NCBI RefSeq assembly: GCF_000717715.1
Contig: NZ_JOAI01000051.1
Location: 52,530-116,529, forward strand
Length of the DNA: 64,000 nucleotides
DNA from: Streptomyces sp. NRRL B-24484
GTDB lineage: Bacteria; Actinomycetota; Actinomycetes; Streptomycetales; Streptomycetaceae
Direction: 5' to 3'
Below the pieces are notes generated by a model, which ran no database searches, was not told the origin of the DNA, and saw nothing but the letters and a program-made list of their open reading frames with translations. Within the stretch, counting starts at the first letter, position 1; every line of letters begins with the position of its first letter. Positions 32,662-40,772 of the stretch are shown in pieces. The position numbers and the translations under genes were made by a program.

Positions 32662-34117
32662 GCGGGATCCCGTGGTCCAGGCGGCCGGTGCGGATCGCCT
32701 CGGAGTACCAGCGGGCGCTGGTCTTGGGCGTGCGCACCAGGGTGTCGTAGTCGACGTGGACGATGCCGAAGCGCTTCTCGTAGCCGTACGCCCACTCGAA
32801 GTTGTCGAGCAGCGACCACAGGAAGTAGCCGCGGACGTCGGCGCCGGCGGCGATCGCGTCGGAGACGGCGCCCAGGTGGCCCTTCACGTAGGCGGCCCGC
32901 TCCGGGTCGTGGACGCTGCCGTCGGGGGAGACCTCGTCCTCGAAGGCGGCGCCGTTCTCGGTGACCATCAGCGGCAGGCCGAATTCGCGGTGCAGGGCGA
33001 CCAGCGAGTCGGACAGCCCGGTCGGGTCGATCGGCCAGTTCATCGCGGTGACCTCGCCGGGCGCGAGGTGGAAGGCGACCTCGTCGGCGCCCGGCCAGGG
33101 CGAGGAGGGGCTCTCGCCGTGGCCGTCGTGGCGCGGCAGGTTCTTCGCGTTCTCGACCGAGGAGACCAGCGTCGGGTTGTAGTAGTTCAGGCCGAGCAGG
33201 TCGATCGGGCGGGAGATCTCGGCGAGGTCGCCGGGCTGCACCAGGGTGTCCCAGTCGACCAGGTGGGCGGTGTCGGCGAGCAGGTCCTCGTCGTACCGGC
33301 CCTTGAACATCGGGCTGGTCCAGATCCGGTTGCCGACCGCCTCGATCCGGCGGGCCGCCTCCAGGTCGCCGGGGTGCGCGCTGTGCGGCCGCACCGCGTG
33401 CAGGTTGAGCGAGACGGCCAGCTGGGCGGAGGCGGGCAGCGCGGCGCGCAGGGCGCCGACGGCGAGGCCGTGGCCCAGGTTGAGGTGGTGGGCGGCGCGC
33501 AGCGAGTCGCCCGGGTCGGTGCGGCCGGGGGCGTGCACGCCGGAGGCGTAGCCGAGGAAGGCGCTGCACCAGGGCTCGTTGAGGGTGGTCCAGGTCCCGA
33601 TCCGGTCGCCGAGGGCCTCGGCGGCGATGCCGGCGTACTCGGCGAAGCGGTACGCGGTCTCGCGGTGCGGCCAGCCGCCGGCGTCCTCCAGCTCCTGGGG
33701 GAGGTCCCAGTGGTAGAGCGTGGCGACCGGGGTGATGCCGTGGTCGAGCAGTTCGTCGGCGAGGGCCCGGTAGAAGTCCAGGCCGCGCTCGACGGCGGGG
33801 CCGCGGCCGGTGGGCTGGATCCGGGGCCAGGAGAGCGAGAAGCGGTAGGCGGTGAGGCCGAGGTCGGCCATCATCCGGACGTCCTCGCGGAAGCGGTGGT
33901 AGTGGTCGACCGCGGTGTCGCCGGTGTCGCCGTTGGCGACCTTGCCGGGGGTGTGGCTGAAGGTGTCCCAGATCGAGGGGGTGCGGCCGTCCTCGGCTGC
34001 GGCGCCCTCGATCTGGTAGGCGGCGGTGGCCGCACCCCAGGCGAAGCCCGGCGGGAAGGCGCCGGCTCGGTCCTCGGCCGCGAGGTCGGCCGGGGTGTGC
34101 GGATCGGTGACGGTCAT
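32654..34117 (-). CDS. bglC: beta-glucosidase, glycoside hydrolase family 1
   Basis: 487-aa cytosolic enzyme hydrolysing imported cellobiose and cello-oligosaccharides to glucose. GH1 marks: [15 protein letters not shown] (residues 25-39), [10 protein letters not shown] (93-102), acid/base Glu 181 in TTLNEPWC, nucleophile Glu 387 in LMVTENGA, and the aglycone segment [20 protein letters not shown]. Together with cebEFG and cebR this is the standard streptomycete cellobiose locus. ATG 34115-34117 lies directly downstream of a 14-bp CebR operator; cebG ends 46 bp upstream, so bglC can be read from the ceb operon and from its own promoter. An intracellular inducer role for this enzyme's substrate is established in the genus. 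Confidence 0.96.
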   Translation of the reverse strand: MTVTDPHTPADLAAEDRAGAFPPGFAWGAATAAYQIEGAAAEDGRTPSIWDTFSHTPGKVANGDTGDTAVDHYHRFREDVRMMADLGLTAYRFSLSWPRIQPTGRGPAVERGLDFYRALADELLDHGITPVATLYHWDLPQELEDAGGWPHRETAYRFAEYAGIAAEALGDRIGTWTTLNEPWCSAFLGYASGVHAPGRTDPGDSLRAAHHLNLGHGLAVGALRAALPASAQLAVSLNLHAVRPHSAHPGDLEAARRIEAVGNRIWTSPMFKGRYDEDLLADTAHLVDWDTLVQPGDLAEISRPIDLLGLNYYNPTLVSSVENAKNLPRHDGHGESPSSPWPGADEVAFHLAPGEVTAMNWPIDPTGLSDSLVALHREFGLPLMVTENGAAFEDEVSPDGSVHDPERAAYVKGHLGAVSDAIAAGADVRGYFLWSLLDNFEWAYGYEKRFGIVHVDYDTLVRTPKTSARWYSEAIRTGRLDHGIPPR

Positions 34118-34118
34118 A

Positions 34119-34132
34119 CGGGAGCGCTCCCA
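34119..34132 (-). promoter_or_regulatory. CebR operator before bglC
   Basis: TGGGAGCGCTCCCG on the minus strand, 13 of 14 bases of the CebR consensus TGGGAGCGCTCCCA, ending two bases before the bglC start codon. Binding here would block initiation. Known regulator and site type; the match is seen directly. Confidence 0.85.
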
Positions 34133-34163
34133 TAGTCAGGTGTGGGACGGGATGGACGGCGGG

Positions 34164-35042
34164 TCAGCTCTTCACCGCGCCGGCCGTGATGCCGCCGACG
34201 ATGTGCTTGCCCAGGACGGCGAAGATCAGCAGCAGGGGCAGGGTCCCCACCAGTGCGCCGGTCATGATCACCGCCTGGTTGATGTCGTGGCCGCTGCCGC
34301 CGCCGATGGAGGACAGCGCGACCTGGACGGTCGGGTTCTGCTGGGTCAGGACGACGAAGGGCCAGAAGAAGTCGTTCCAGGACTGCACGAACACCAGCAT
34401 GCCCAGCACGGCCATCGCAGGGCGCGCGATCGGCAGCACGACGTGCCAGATGATCCGCAGACTGTGCGCGCCGTCCACCCGGGCGGCCTCGATCAGCTCC
34501 AGCGGGAGCGCCTCCAGCAGGAACTGCCGCATGAAGAAGACACCGAACGCGGCCACCAGCGAGGGCAGGATCACGGCCTTGAGCTGGTTGCCCCAGTTCA
34601 GGTCGGTGATGATCCGGTACAGCGGGATCACGCTGAGCTGCGGCGGGATGGTCATGGTGGCGACGACCAGGGTCAGCAGCGCGTTGCGGCCGCGGAACTG
34701 CAGCTTGGCGAAGGCGAAGCCGGCGAGGGTGGAGAACAGCACCGTGGAGAGCGAGACGCAGCCCGCGACGACGGTGGAGTTCAGCAGCGCCTTGCCCATG
34801 TCCGCCTGGTTCCAGGCGGTGGTGATGTTGGTCCAGAGCTCGCCGCTGGGCAGCATCGGCGGCGGCGACTGGGCCACCCGCTCGCCGGTGTTGCTGGCGG
34901 CGACGAACGTCCAGTACAGCGGGAAGAGCGAGACCACGGCGGCGATCGCGAGGACCGCGTACGTCAGCGGGCCGGCCTTGTCCTGGTCGCCGGCGCCGGG
35001 GCGCAGCCGCCGGCGCAGCGGGGCGGTGGAGATGACGGCCAT
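34164..35042 (-). CDS. cebG: cellobiose/cello-oligosaccharide ABC transporter permease
   Basis: 292-aa MalG-type inner-membrane permease with six helices. The binding-protein-dependent transport motif EAARVDGAHSLRIIWHVVLPIARP (EAA loop, about residues 184-207, listed here as EAARVDG...LPIARP) contacts the ATPase. MTIPPQLSVIPLYRII and VQSWNDFFWPFVVL are typical of the family. ATG 35042 lies three bases after the cebF stop, showing tight coupling. No ATPase gene is in the cluster; in streptomycetes the shared ATPase MsiK, encoded elsewhere, energises it. Confidence 0.92.
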   Translation of the reverse strand: MAVISTAPLRRRLRPGAGDQDKAGPLTYAVLAIAAVVSLFPLYWTFVAASNTGERVAQSPPPMLPSGELWTNITTAWNQADMGKALLNSTVVAGCVSLSTVLFSTLAGFAFAKLQFRGRNALLTLVVATMTIPPQLSVIPLYRIITDLNWGNQLKAVILPSLVAAFGVFFMRQFLLEALPLELIEAARVDGAHSLRIIWHVVLPIARPAMAVLGMLVFVQSWNDFFWPFVVLTQQNPTVQVALSSIGGGSGHDINQAVIMTGALVGTLPLLLIFAVLGKHIVGGITAGAVKS

Positions 35043-35045
35043 GGT

Positions 35046-36053
35046 TCAGCCTCCCAGCTTGGTGCGGTTGCGGCGGGCGATCAGGGTCTGGACCGCACCG
35101 ATCAGCAGCAGGATCAGCAGCATCGTCCAGGCCACCGCCGAGGCCCGGCCCAACTGACGGCTGGGCCAGCCCAGCTCGTACATGTAGAGGCCGAGGGTCT
35201 GGTACTGGTGGGCGGAGCCGCCGCTGACGCCGACACCGCCGCCGAAGAGCAGCGGCTCACCGAAGAGCTGGGTGGCGCCGATCGTCGACACGATGATCGT
35301 GAACAGGATGGTGGGGCGGATCGAGGGGATCGTGACCTTGGTGAACTGCTGCCAGCGCGAGGCGCCGTCCAGGCTCGCGGCCTCGTAGAGGTCCTTCGGC
35401 ACGGCCTGCATCGCGGCCAGGTAGATCAGCGCGTTGTAGCCCGTCCACCGCCAGGTGACGATGGTGGCGATGGCGATCTGGGACGGCCAGCTCTCCGAGT
35501 ACCAGTCGGTGCGGTCGACCCCCACCATGGACAGCAGCCAGTTGATCATCCCGTAGTCGGGGTTGAAAAGCTGGACGAAGACCAGCGTCGCCGCGGCGAT
35601 CGAGGTCGCGTACGGGGCGAGGACGGCCACCCGCAGGAAGCCGCGGCCGCGCATCCGGTAGTTCAGCAGGTGGGCCAGGCCCAGGGCCATCAGCAGCTGC
35701 GGGACGGTGGAGAGCACCCCGATGGTGAAGGTGTTCCACAGGGCCGTCCAGAACTGGTCGGTCTCCCAGAGCCGGGTGTAGTTGTCGACGCCGCGCCAGT
35801 CCATGACGTCCTGGTTGAGCAGGTCGACGCGGTGCAGCGAGAGCCAGCCCGTCCAGATCAGCGGGAACAGGCCGAACGCGGCGAAGCAGAGGAAGAACGG
35901 CGCGATGTACGCGTACGGCGACGCCTTGAGGTCGAAGCGGTAGAGGCGCGAGCGCCAGGCGGAGCGCTGCGGGGCGGCCGGGGTGCGGGGGCCGTCGGGT
36001 GCGGTGGTCGGCGCCGAGCCGTCCTCGGCCGCGGCTCGGATGGAGGTGGCCAC
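35046..36053 (-). CDS. cebF: cellobiose/cello-oligosaccharide ABC transporter permease
   Basis: 335-aa MalF-type permease. A disordered head (residues 1-35) is followed by six membrane helices beginning APFFLCFAAFGLFPLIWTGWLS. Also seen are LMALGLAHLLNYRMRGRGFLR and an EAA loop EAASLDGASRWQQFTKVTIPSIRP (quoted in parts: EAASLDGAS, TIPSIRP). It pairs with CebG to form the channel and receives substrate from CebE. ATG 36053 lies 106 bp after cebE in the same direction, presumably one transcript. Confidence 0.92.
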   Translation of the reverse strand: MATSIRAAAEDGSAPTTAPDGPRTPAAPQRSAWRSRLYRFDLKASPYAYIAPFFLCFAAFGLFPLIWTGWLSLHRVDLLNQDVMDWRGVDNYTRLWETDQFWTALWNTFTIGVLSTVPQLLMALGLAHLLNYRMRGRGFLRVAVLAPYATSIAAATLVFVQLFNPDYGMINWLLSMVGVDRTDWYSESWPSQIAIATIVTWRWTGYNALIYLAAMQAVPKDLYEAASLDGASRWQQFTKVTIPSIRPTILFTIIVSTIGATQLFGEPLLFGGGVGVSGGSAHQYQTLGLYMYELGWPSRQLGRASAVAWTMLLILLLIGAVQTLIARRNRTKLGG

Positions 36054-36159
36054 TGGGTAGGTCCTTCCCGGGAGTGGCTGTCGGCGGTGGTGCGGGCGCC
36101 CGGCCGGGCGCGGGGCCCGGCCGGGCGGGGCGGACCGGCGGGTGGCCGGTCCGGGTGGG

Positions 36160-37488
36160 TCAGCCGTTGACCTTGTCGTCGACCAGCTTCACGACGTTCG
36201 TCCAGGCCTTGGCCGGGTCGGTGCCGTGCTCCTCGATGTCGAGGATGCCGTTGTCGGTGATGATCGTCTTGACGGTGCCGTCCTGCTCGCCGATCGGGGC
36301 GGGCTGGATGCTCTTCGCGGTGGAGGCGAAGATCTGGCCGGTCGGGGTGTCGCCGAAGTAGTCGAGCTTCGCGCTCTGGACGGCGGGCAGCTCCAGGCCG
36401 GCCGTGGTCGAGGGCAGGTTGCCGACCTTGGTGAAGACCTTGGCCTGCTGCTCCGGCGCGGTCAGCCAGGCGGCGAGGGCCGCGGCCTCCTTCTGGTGCT
36501 TGCCGGCCTTCGGGACGGTCAGGAAGGCGCCGCCCCAGTTGGAGGCGACCGGCGGGGCGGCGATGTCCCACTTGCCCTTGCCGGAGTCGCCGGAGTACTT
36601 GCTGATGATGCCGGTCATCCAGGACGGGCAGACCACGGTGGCGAACTTGGCGTTGGCGAACGCGGAGTTCCAGTTGTCCTGGAACTGGCGCAGACCGGCG
36701 CTGATCTTCGCCTGCGAGGCGCTGACGGCCACGTTCCAGGCCTTCTTGACGCCCGCGCTGTCCTTGTAGACGAGCTTGCCGGAGTCGTCCGAGTACTGCT
36801 GGGTCTCGGCCGAGAGCGCGGCGTTGAACAGGCCGCTCGCCGAGTCGGTGAAGAAGGTGCCGGCCGGGGCCGTGGCCTGGTAATGCTTGCCGGCGTCGAC
36901 GAACTTCGACCAGTCGCCCGCCCACAGCTTGGCGACCTCGGTGCGGTCGGTCGGCAGGCCGGCCTGCTGGAAGAGGTCCTTGCGGTAGCAGACGGCCATC
37001 GGGCCGATGTCGGTGCCGAGGCCGATCAGCGAGCCCTTGGCGGTGGTGGCCTGCTTCGACTTCCACGGCAGCCAGGCGCCCGCGTTGACGCCGTCGGTCT
37101 TGGAGAGGTCGGTGAACTTGTCGCCGAGGGTGCCGGTGGCCTGCGCGATGTAGCCCACCTCGACGGCCTGGATGTCGGAGAGGCCGCTGCCCGAGGCGAG
37201 GTGCGTGGTCAGCGCGTCCCAGTACTTCTGGCCGTCCTGGGTGGTGTCCGCCTTGATGGTGATGTTCGGGTGGGCGGCCATGTACGCGTCGTACAGGCCG
37301 GCCTCCTTGTAGCCGAAGGTGCCGAAGTCGCCGACGGTCAGGGTGACCTTCTCGCCCGCGGCCGACGAGGCGCCGTCCGACCCGCCCTTGTCGCCGCTGC
37401 TGCTGCACGCGGTGAGCAGCAGCGCGGAGGAGGCGATGACGGCGGTGGCCAGGACGGCCGCTCTGCGGGGGCGGGAAGTGGTGCGCAT
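36160..37488 (-). CDS. cebE: cellobiose/cellotriose-binding lipoprotein
   Basis: 442-aa extracellular solute-binding protein of family 1. Lipoprotein signal with lipobox LLTAC (lipid-modified Cys 28), then a Ser/Gly/Asp spacer and a two-lobed binding fold (KVTLTVGDFGTFGYKEAGLYDAYMAAHP at the start). GTDIGPMAVCYRKDLFQQAG and AAALAAWLTAPEQQAKVFTKVGNLPS are typical of sugar-binding members. The length is usual. ATG 37488 follows AAGGAGAACGCC. First gene of cebEFG, 252 bp downstream of a perfect CebR operator that also faces cebR. Confidence 0.94.
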   Translation of the reverse strand: MRTTSRPRRAAVLATAVIASSALLLTACSSSGDKGGSDGASSAAGEKVTLTVGDFGTFGYKEAGLYDAYMAAHPNITIKADTTQDGQKYWDALTTHLASGSGLSDIQAVEVGYIAQATGTLGDKFTDLSKTDGVNAGAWLPWKSKQATTAKGSLIGLGTDIGPMAVCYRKDLFQQAGLPTDRTEVAKLWAGDWSKFVDAGKHYQATAPAGTFFTDSASGLFNAALSAETQQYSDDSGKLVYKDSAGVKKAWNVAVSASQAKISAGLRQFQDNWNSAFANAKFATVVCPSWMTGIISKYSGDSGKGKWDIAAPPVASNWGGAFLTVPKAGKHQKEAAALAAWLTAPEQQAKVFTKVGNLPSTTAGLELPAVQSAKLDYFGDTPTGQIFASTAKSIQPAPIGEQDGTVKTIITDNGILDIEEHGTDPAKAWTNVVKLVDDKVNG

Positions 37489-38048
37489 GGCGTTCTCCTT
37501 GTTCCGGGTGGGGCATCGGGTGGTGCTGCGCGATGGGTGGTGCGGTGCGGCTCGGGAAGGTGGTGCGGTGCTGTTGCCGGGGTGTCGCCCGGGTGCTTCG
37601 GGTGTCCCGGGCGTCGCCGGGGTGTGCGTGCCGGTCGCGGTGGTGCCGACCGGGGGAGACCGGTGCCGGTGGTCCGTCGGACGTGTCCGCCGGACCGCCG
37701 CCGGGGCGCTGTTGCCGGGGGCGATTCGCCACTAGAGTGTGGGAGCGCTCCCACAGCGCATGCCGGAAGGTTCCTTCGTCGCGGGGTCGGGTGTCAAGGG
37801 CTGACGTCGTATCCGTTGCCGGAGCGTGTCCTGGGAGTCGCGAAACGGTGTCCTGGCGACACCGGTCTCCGGCCGGCGCGGACCTCCGCGTACGGTCGGG
37901 CACAGGGCCCCGCACACCGGTCGGACCGGCCGGCGGGCCCGGTCGGGGCGGGCGGGGTCGTACCGCGGGTTCCCCGGCGGCCGAAAACGGCCACAATGAG
38001 CAGCAATCGGCCCGCAAGGCGCCATGAGGACTTTCCAAGAGGTGAGCG
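37489..38048. promoter_or_regulatory. cebE-cebR divergent regulatory region (560 bp)
   Basis: Holds the promoters of cebE (minus) and cebR (plus). The CebR operator at 37740-37753 is followed on the minus strand by CACTCTAGT, a possible -10 for cebE, leaving a roughly 230-base untranslated leader. Nothing gene-like is seen. CCAAGAGGTGAGCG at 38036-38048 is the ribosome-site region of cebR. Confidence 0.6.
37740..37753. promoter_or_regulatory. CebR operator, perfect 14-bp palindrome
   Basis: TGGGAGCGCTCCCA, exact consensus for the cellobiose-responsive LacI repressor CebR, between cebE and cebR. Confidence 0.92.
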
Positions 38049-39119
38049 ATGAGCCAGACCGCACAGCCCCCCGCAGGGCCCCTGGGCGGCGCCGGGGCGG
38101 GCGGCAGGAGCTCCGCGCGCCCCACGCTGGAGGAGGTGGCCGCGCTGGCCGGGGTCGGGCGCGGCACGGTGTCCCGGGTGATCAACGGATCGCCCCGGGT
38201 GAGCGACAAGGCCCGCGAGGCCGTCCAGGCCGCCATCGCCGAACTCGGCTACGTGCCCAACCGGGCCGCCCGCACCCTGGTCACCTCACGGACCGACTCG
38301 GTCGCCCTGGTGGTGCCCGAGGCGGAGACCCGGCTCTTCTCCGAGCCCTACTTCTCCGACATCATCAGCGGCGTCTCGGCGGAGCTCGCCGAGACCGACA
38401 TGCAGCTGCTGCTGATCCTCGTCCGCAACCAGCGCGAACGGGAGCGGCTTTCGGCCTATCTGACCGCGCAGCGGGTGGACGGCGTACTCCTCGTCTCCGT
38501 GCATCAGGACGACCCGCTGCCGAGCCTCCTGGAGAGCCTGGAGATCCCCTCCGTGCTGGCCGGCCGCCGCGGCGACCTGGAGCCGCTGAGCTACGTGCAC
38601 GCCGACAACGCGGGCGGCGCCCGGATGGCCGTCCGGCACCTGCTGCGCCGCGGCTGCCGCGAGGTGGCCACCATCACCGGCCCGCTGGACATGGAGGTCG
38701 CCCAGGCCCGACTCGGCGGCTACCGCCGGGCCCTGGAGCAGGCGGGCCGGCCCTACGACGAGGAACTCGTCGGGCTCGCCGACTTCACCGAGGAGGGCGG
38801 TCGGCTGGCGATGCGTGAGCTGCTGGAGCGTCGGCCCGACCTGGACGGCGTGTTCTGCGCCTCGGACCTGATGGCCGCGGGTGCGATGCAGGTGCTGCGG
38901 GCGGCGGGCCGCCGGGTGCCCGACCAGGTCGCGGTGATCGGCTTCGACGACTCGATCGTGGCCCGGCACACCGACCCGCCGATGACGAGCGTCCGGCAGC
39001 CGATCGAGGAGATGGGCCGGACGATGGCCCGGCTGCTGCTCGACGAGATCTCCGAACGCGGCCGCGCACGGCGTCAGGTGGTGCTGGCCACCGAGCTGGT
39101 GGTGCGGGACTCGGCCTGA
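38049..39119 (+). CDS. cebR: LacI-family cellobiose-sensing repressor
   Basis: 356-aa repressor. The helix-turn-helix and hinge PTLEEVAALAGVGRGTVSRVING...RVSDKAREAVQAAIAELGYVPN (about residues 25-71) is followed by a periplasmic-binding-protein-like ligand domain (DSVALVVPEAETRLFSEPYFSDII, VDGVLLVSVHQDD, VFCASDLMAAGAMQVL, VAVIGFDDSIVARHTDPPMTSVRQP). It binds the TGGGAGCGCTCCCA operators at 37740 and 34119 and releases them with cellobiose. Divergent from cebE, it may also repress itself from the shared region. The N-terminal ~24 residues are disordered. Confidence 0.94.
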   Translation: MSQTAQPPAGPLGGAGAGGRSSARPTLEEVAALAGVGRGTVSRVINGSPRVSDKAREAVQAAIAELGYVPNRAARTLVTSRTDSVALVVPEAETRLFSEPYFSDIISGVSAELAETDMQLLLILVRNQRERERLSAYLTAQRVDGVLLVSVHQDDPLPSLLESLEIPSVLAGRRGDLEPLSYVHADNAGGARMAVRHLLRRGCREVATITGPLDMEVAQARLGGYRRALEQAGRPYDEELVGLADFTEEGGRLAMRELLERRPDLDGVFCASDLMAAGAMQVLRAAGRRVPDQVAVIGFDDSIVARHTDPPMTSVRQPIEEMGRTMARLLLDEISERGRARRQVVLATELVVRDSA

Positions 39120-39156
39120 GGCCGGCGGGGCCGGCGGGGCCGCGGCGCCGTCCCGG

Positions 39157-39204
39157 GCCCCCGGCGGGCCCGGCCCCCGGCGGGCCCGGTCCCCGACGGG
39201 CCCG
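39157..39204. repeat. 16-bp tandem repeat, three copies, downstream of cebR
   Basis: GCCCCCGGCGGGCCCG twice (39157-39172, 39173-39188) and a variant GTCCCCGACGGGCCCG (39189-39204). Each unit is itself partly self-complementary, so the array can fold into several alternative hairpins and may end cebR transcription. Confidence 0.75.
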
Positions 39205-39307
39205 GAACGGCCGGGGCCGCCCTGGTCCGCCGTCCGGACCCGCAGGGGGTCGGGGCGGTGGCCGGGCGGCCGGTGCTGCCCGGGCGTGCGGCCGGGCTGC
39301 CGGGGGC

Positions 39308-39754
39308 TCAGGCGTTGGGGCGGAGCGTCCAGGTGATGGTCATCACGCCGGTCACGGCGCCGTCGGCGCGGGTGATCTCCACGGTGACCGGGAACTCGGG
39401 CCGCTCGCCCGCGTCCAGCTCCGCGACGACCTCCTCGATCGTGCGGCCGAGGGTGGCGGTGGCGGTCACCTCGCCCATGGCGAGCTTCTTGTAGGCGATC
39501 TCGGCCTTCACCGCGAGCGGCACGGCCCGCGACAGCTGGTCGGAGAAGGCGGCCAGCACGATGCAGCCGCTCGCCGATTCGGCCAGCGTGAACATGGCGC
39601 CCGCGTGCGGGCCCGCCACGTGGTTGTGGAACGCGGGCTGGTCCGGCAGCCGGAGCACGGCCCGCTCGGGGGTCGTCTCCAGGTACTCCAGCTTGAGCGT
39701 GCGGGCCATCGGGACGGTGGAGTCGAGCAGCTGCCCGATCGAGGGTGTGGTCAT
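39308..39754 (-). CDS. hotdog-fold thioesterase-like protein (DUF4442)
   Basis: 148-aa single hotdog domain. NHVAGPHAGAMFTLAESASG (about residues 44-63) is the substrate-side helix characteristic of PaaI/DUF4442 thioesterases. It is followed by SRAVPLAVKAEIAYKKLAMGEVTATA and a final strand AVTGVMTITWTLRP. Such proteins hydrolyse acyl-CoA or related thioesters; the substrate is unknown. ATG 39752-39754 has TAACAT seven bases upstream and no ribosome site, suggesting a leaderless message. Located between cebR (convergent) and tRNA-His. Confidence 0.82.
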   Translation of the reverse strand: MTTPSIGQLLDSTVPMARTLKLEYLETTPERAVLRLPDQPAFHNHVAGPHAGAMFTLAESASGCIVLAAFSDQLSRAVPLAVKAEIAYKKLAMGEVTATATLGRTIEEVVAELDAGERPEFPVTVEITRADGAVTGVMTITWTLRPNA

Positions 39755-39761
39755 GGCGGTT

Positions 39762-39767
39762 ATGTTA
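39762..39767 (-). promoter_or_regulatory. -10 element of a leaderless promoter for the thioesterase gene
   Basis: TAACAT on the minus strand, seven bases before ATG 39754. Confidence 0.45.
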
Positions 39768-39839
39768 CTTGTCGGTAGCTTCGCTGGGGAGGGGTGTCCC
39801 GGGCCGCAGACTCTTCCGTGTCGCCCCGTGCGCGAAAAC

Positions 39840-39880
39840 GCCGGATGGCCCGATCTCGTGAGGAGATCGGGCCATCCGGC
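39840..39880 (-). terminator. strong terminator after tRNA-His
   Basis: Perfect 18-bp stem (39840-39857 with 39863-39880), GTGAG loop, followed on the transcribed strand by GTTTTCGCG, so it has a short U-run. It begins three bases after the CCA end of tRNA-His. Confidence 0.92.
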
Positions 39881-39883
39881 TCG

Positions 39884-39959
39884 TGGGGTGAGTGACGGGA
39901 CTCGAACCCGCGGCCACCTGGACCACAACCAGGTGCTCTACCAACTGAGCTACACCCAC
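39884..39959 (-). tRNA. tRNA-His (anticodon GUG), CCA encoded
   Basis: 76-nt cloverleaf on the minus strand. Acceptor GTGGGTG pairs with CACTCAC (one G-U). D-arm GTAGCTCAGTTGGTAGAGC, anticodon arm ACCTG-GTTGTGG-CAGGT region with GTG, T-arm CGGGTTCGAGTCCCG, discriminator C as is usual for His, and a genomic CCA. It lies between the thioesterase gene and orn, the position I recall for tRNA-His in other streptomycetes. Confidence 0.96.
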
Positions 39960-39993
39960 CATCATTCGGGGCGTTCCCGCTCCGACAGGAAGA

Positions 39994-39999
39994 ACTCTA
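39994..39999 (-). promoter_or_regulatory. candidate -10 of the tRNA-His promoter
   Basis: TAGAGT on the minus strand, 35 bases upstream of the mature tRNA 5' end. No clear -35 was identified. Confidence 0.35.
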
Positions 40000-40164
40000 C
40001 AGGATCCGGAAGGGTGCTCGCGCCAGGGTTTCGAACCGGGTGCCCGCACTGATGCTCTGGTGGGAGCCGGTGCGCGGCGGCCCGCCGTCCGGCCCGGGCC
40101 CGGGCGCGGCGGCGCGGCACCCGGCGGACGGCTCGGCCCGCCCGGTGCCCCGCCGTGCGGGCGG

Positions 40165-40767
40165 TCAGTCGACGGGCCGCTGGTACTTCGCCGCGATCTC
40201 CCGCGCCGCGTCCCCGTCCGGGCCGGGCTGCGGGACGAACACCGCCTCGCGGTAGTACTGGAGTTCGGCGATGCTCTCGCGGATGTCGGCGAGCGCGCGG
40301 TGGCTGCCGCCCTTCTGTGGGCTGTTGTAGTACGCCCGCGGGTACCAGCGGCGCGACAGCTCCTTGATCGAGGACACGTCCACGATCCGGTAGTGCAGGT
40401 GGCCCTCCAGCGCGGGCATGTCCCGCGAGAGGAAGCCGCGGTCGGTCGCCACCGAGTTGCCGCAGAGCGGCGTCTTGCCGGCCTCCGGGGCGTGCTCCCG
40501 GATGTAACCCAGCACCAGCTCCTCGGCCTCCGCCAGGGTCACCCCGTCCGCCAGCTCGTCGAGCAGCCCGGACGCCGTGTGCATCGCGCGCACGACGTCC
40601 GGCATGGTCTCCAGCGCCGCCGCGGGCGGACGGATCACCACGTCCACGCCCTCGCCCAGGACGTTCAGCTCGGAGTCGGTCACCAGCGCCGCGACCTCGA
40701 TCAGGGCGTCCCTGTCGAGGTCGAGGCCGGTCATCTCACAGTCGATCCACACCAGACGGTCATTCAC
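40165..40767 (-). CDS. orn: oligoribonuclease
   Basis: 200-aa DEDDh 3'-5' exonuclease that degrades 2-5-nt RNAs (nanoRNA, pGpG). Exo [13 protein letters not shown] (Asp 9, Glu 11), Exo [22 protein letters not shown] (about residues 103-122, Asp in SVATDRGF), [11 protein letters not shown] and Exo [26 protein letters not shown] (catalytic His and Asp about 158-163) are all present. The length matches. GTG 40767 is chosen because an AGGGTGAG site and a TAGGGT -10 lie just upstream. The gene starts six bases after the adpA stop codon on the same strand; the adpA-orn pairing is conserved in streptomycetes. Confidence 0.95.
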   Translation of the reverse strand: MNDRLVWIDCEMTGLDLDRDALIEVAALVTDSELNVLGEGVDVVIRPPAAALETMPDVVRAMHTASGLLDELADGVTLAEAEELVLGYIREHAPEAGKTPLCGNSVATDRGFLSRDMPALEGHLHYRIVDVSSIKELSRRWYPRAYYNSPQKGGSHRALADIRESIAELQYYREAVFVPQPGPDGDAAREIAAKYQRPVD

Positions 40768-40772
40768 GCCAC

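Noticed and set aside
40018..40052. T-arm-like sequence GGTTTCGAACC near tRNA-His as a second tRNA
   Set aside because: Stem does not extend beyond two to three pairs and no anticodon or acceptor arm is found.
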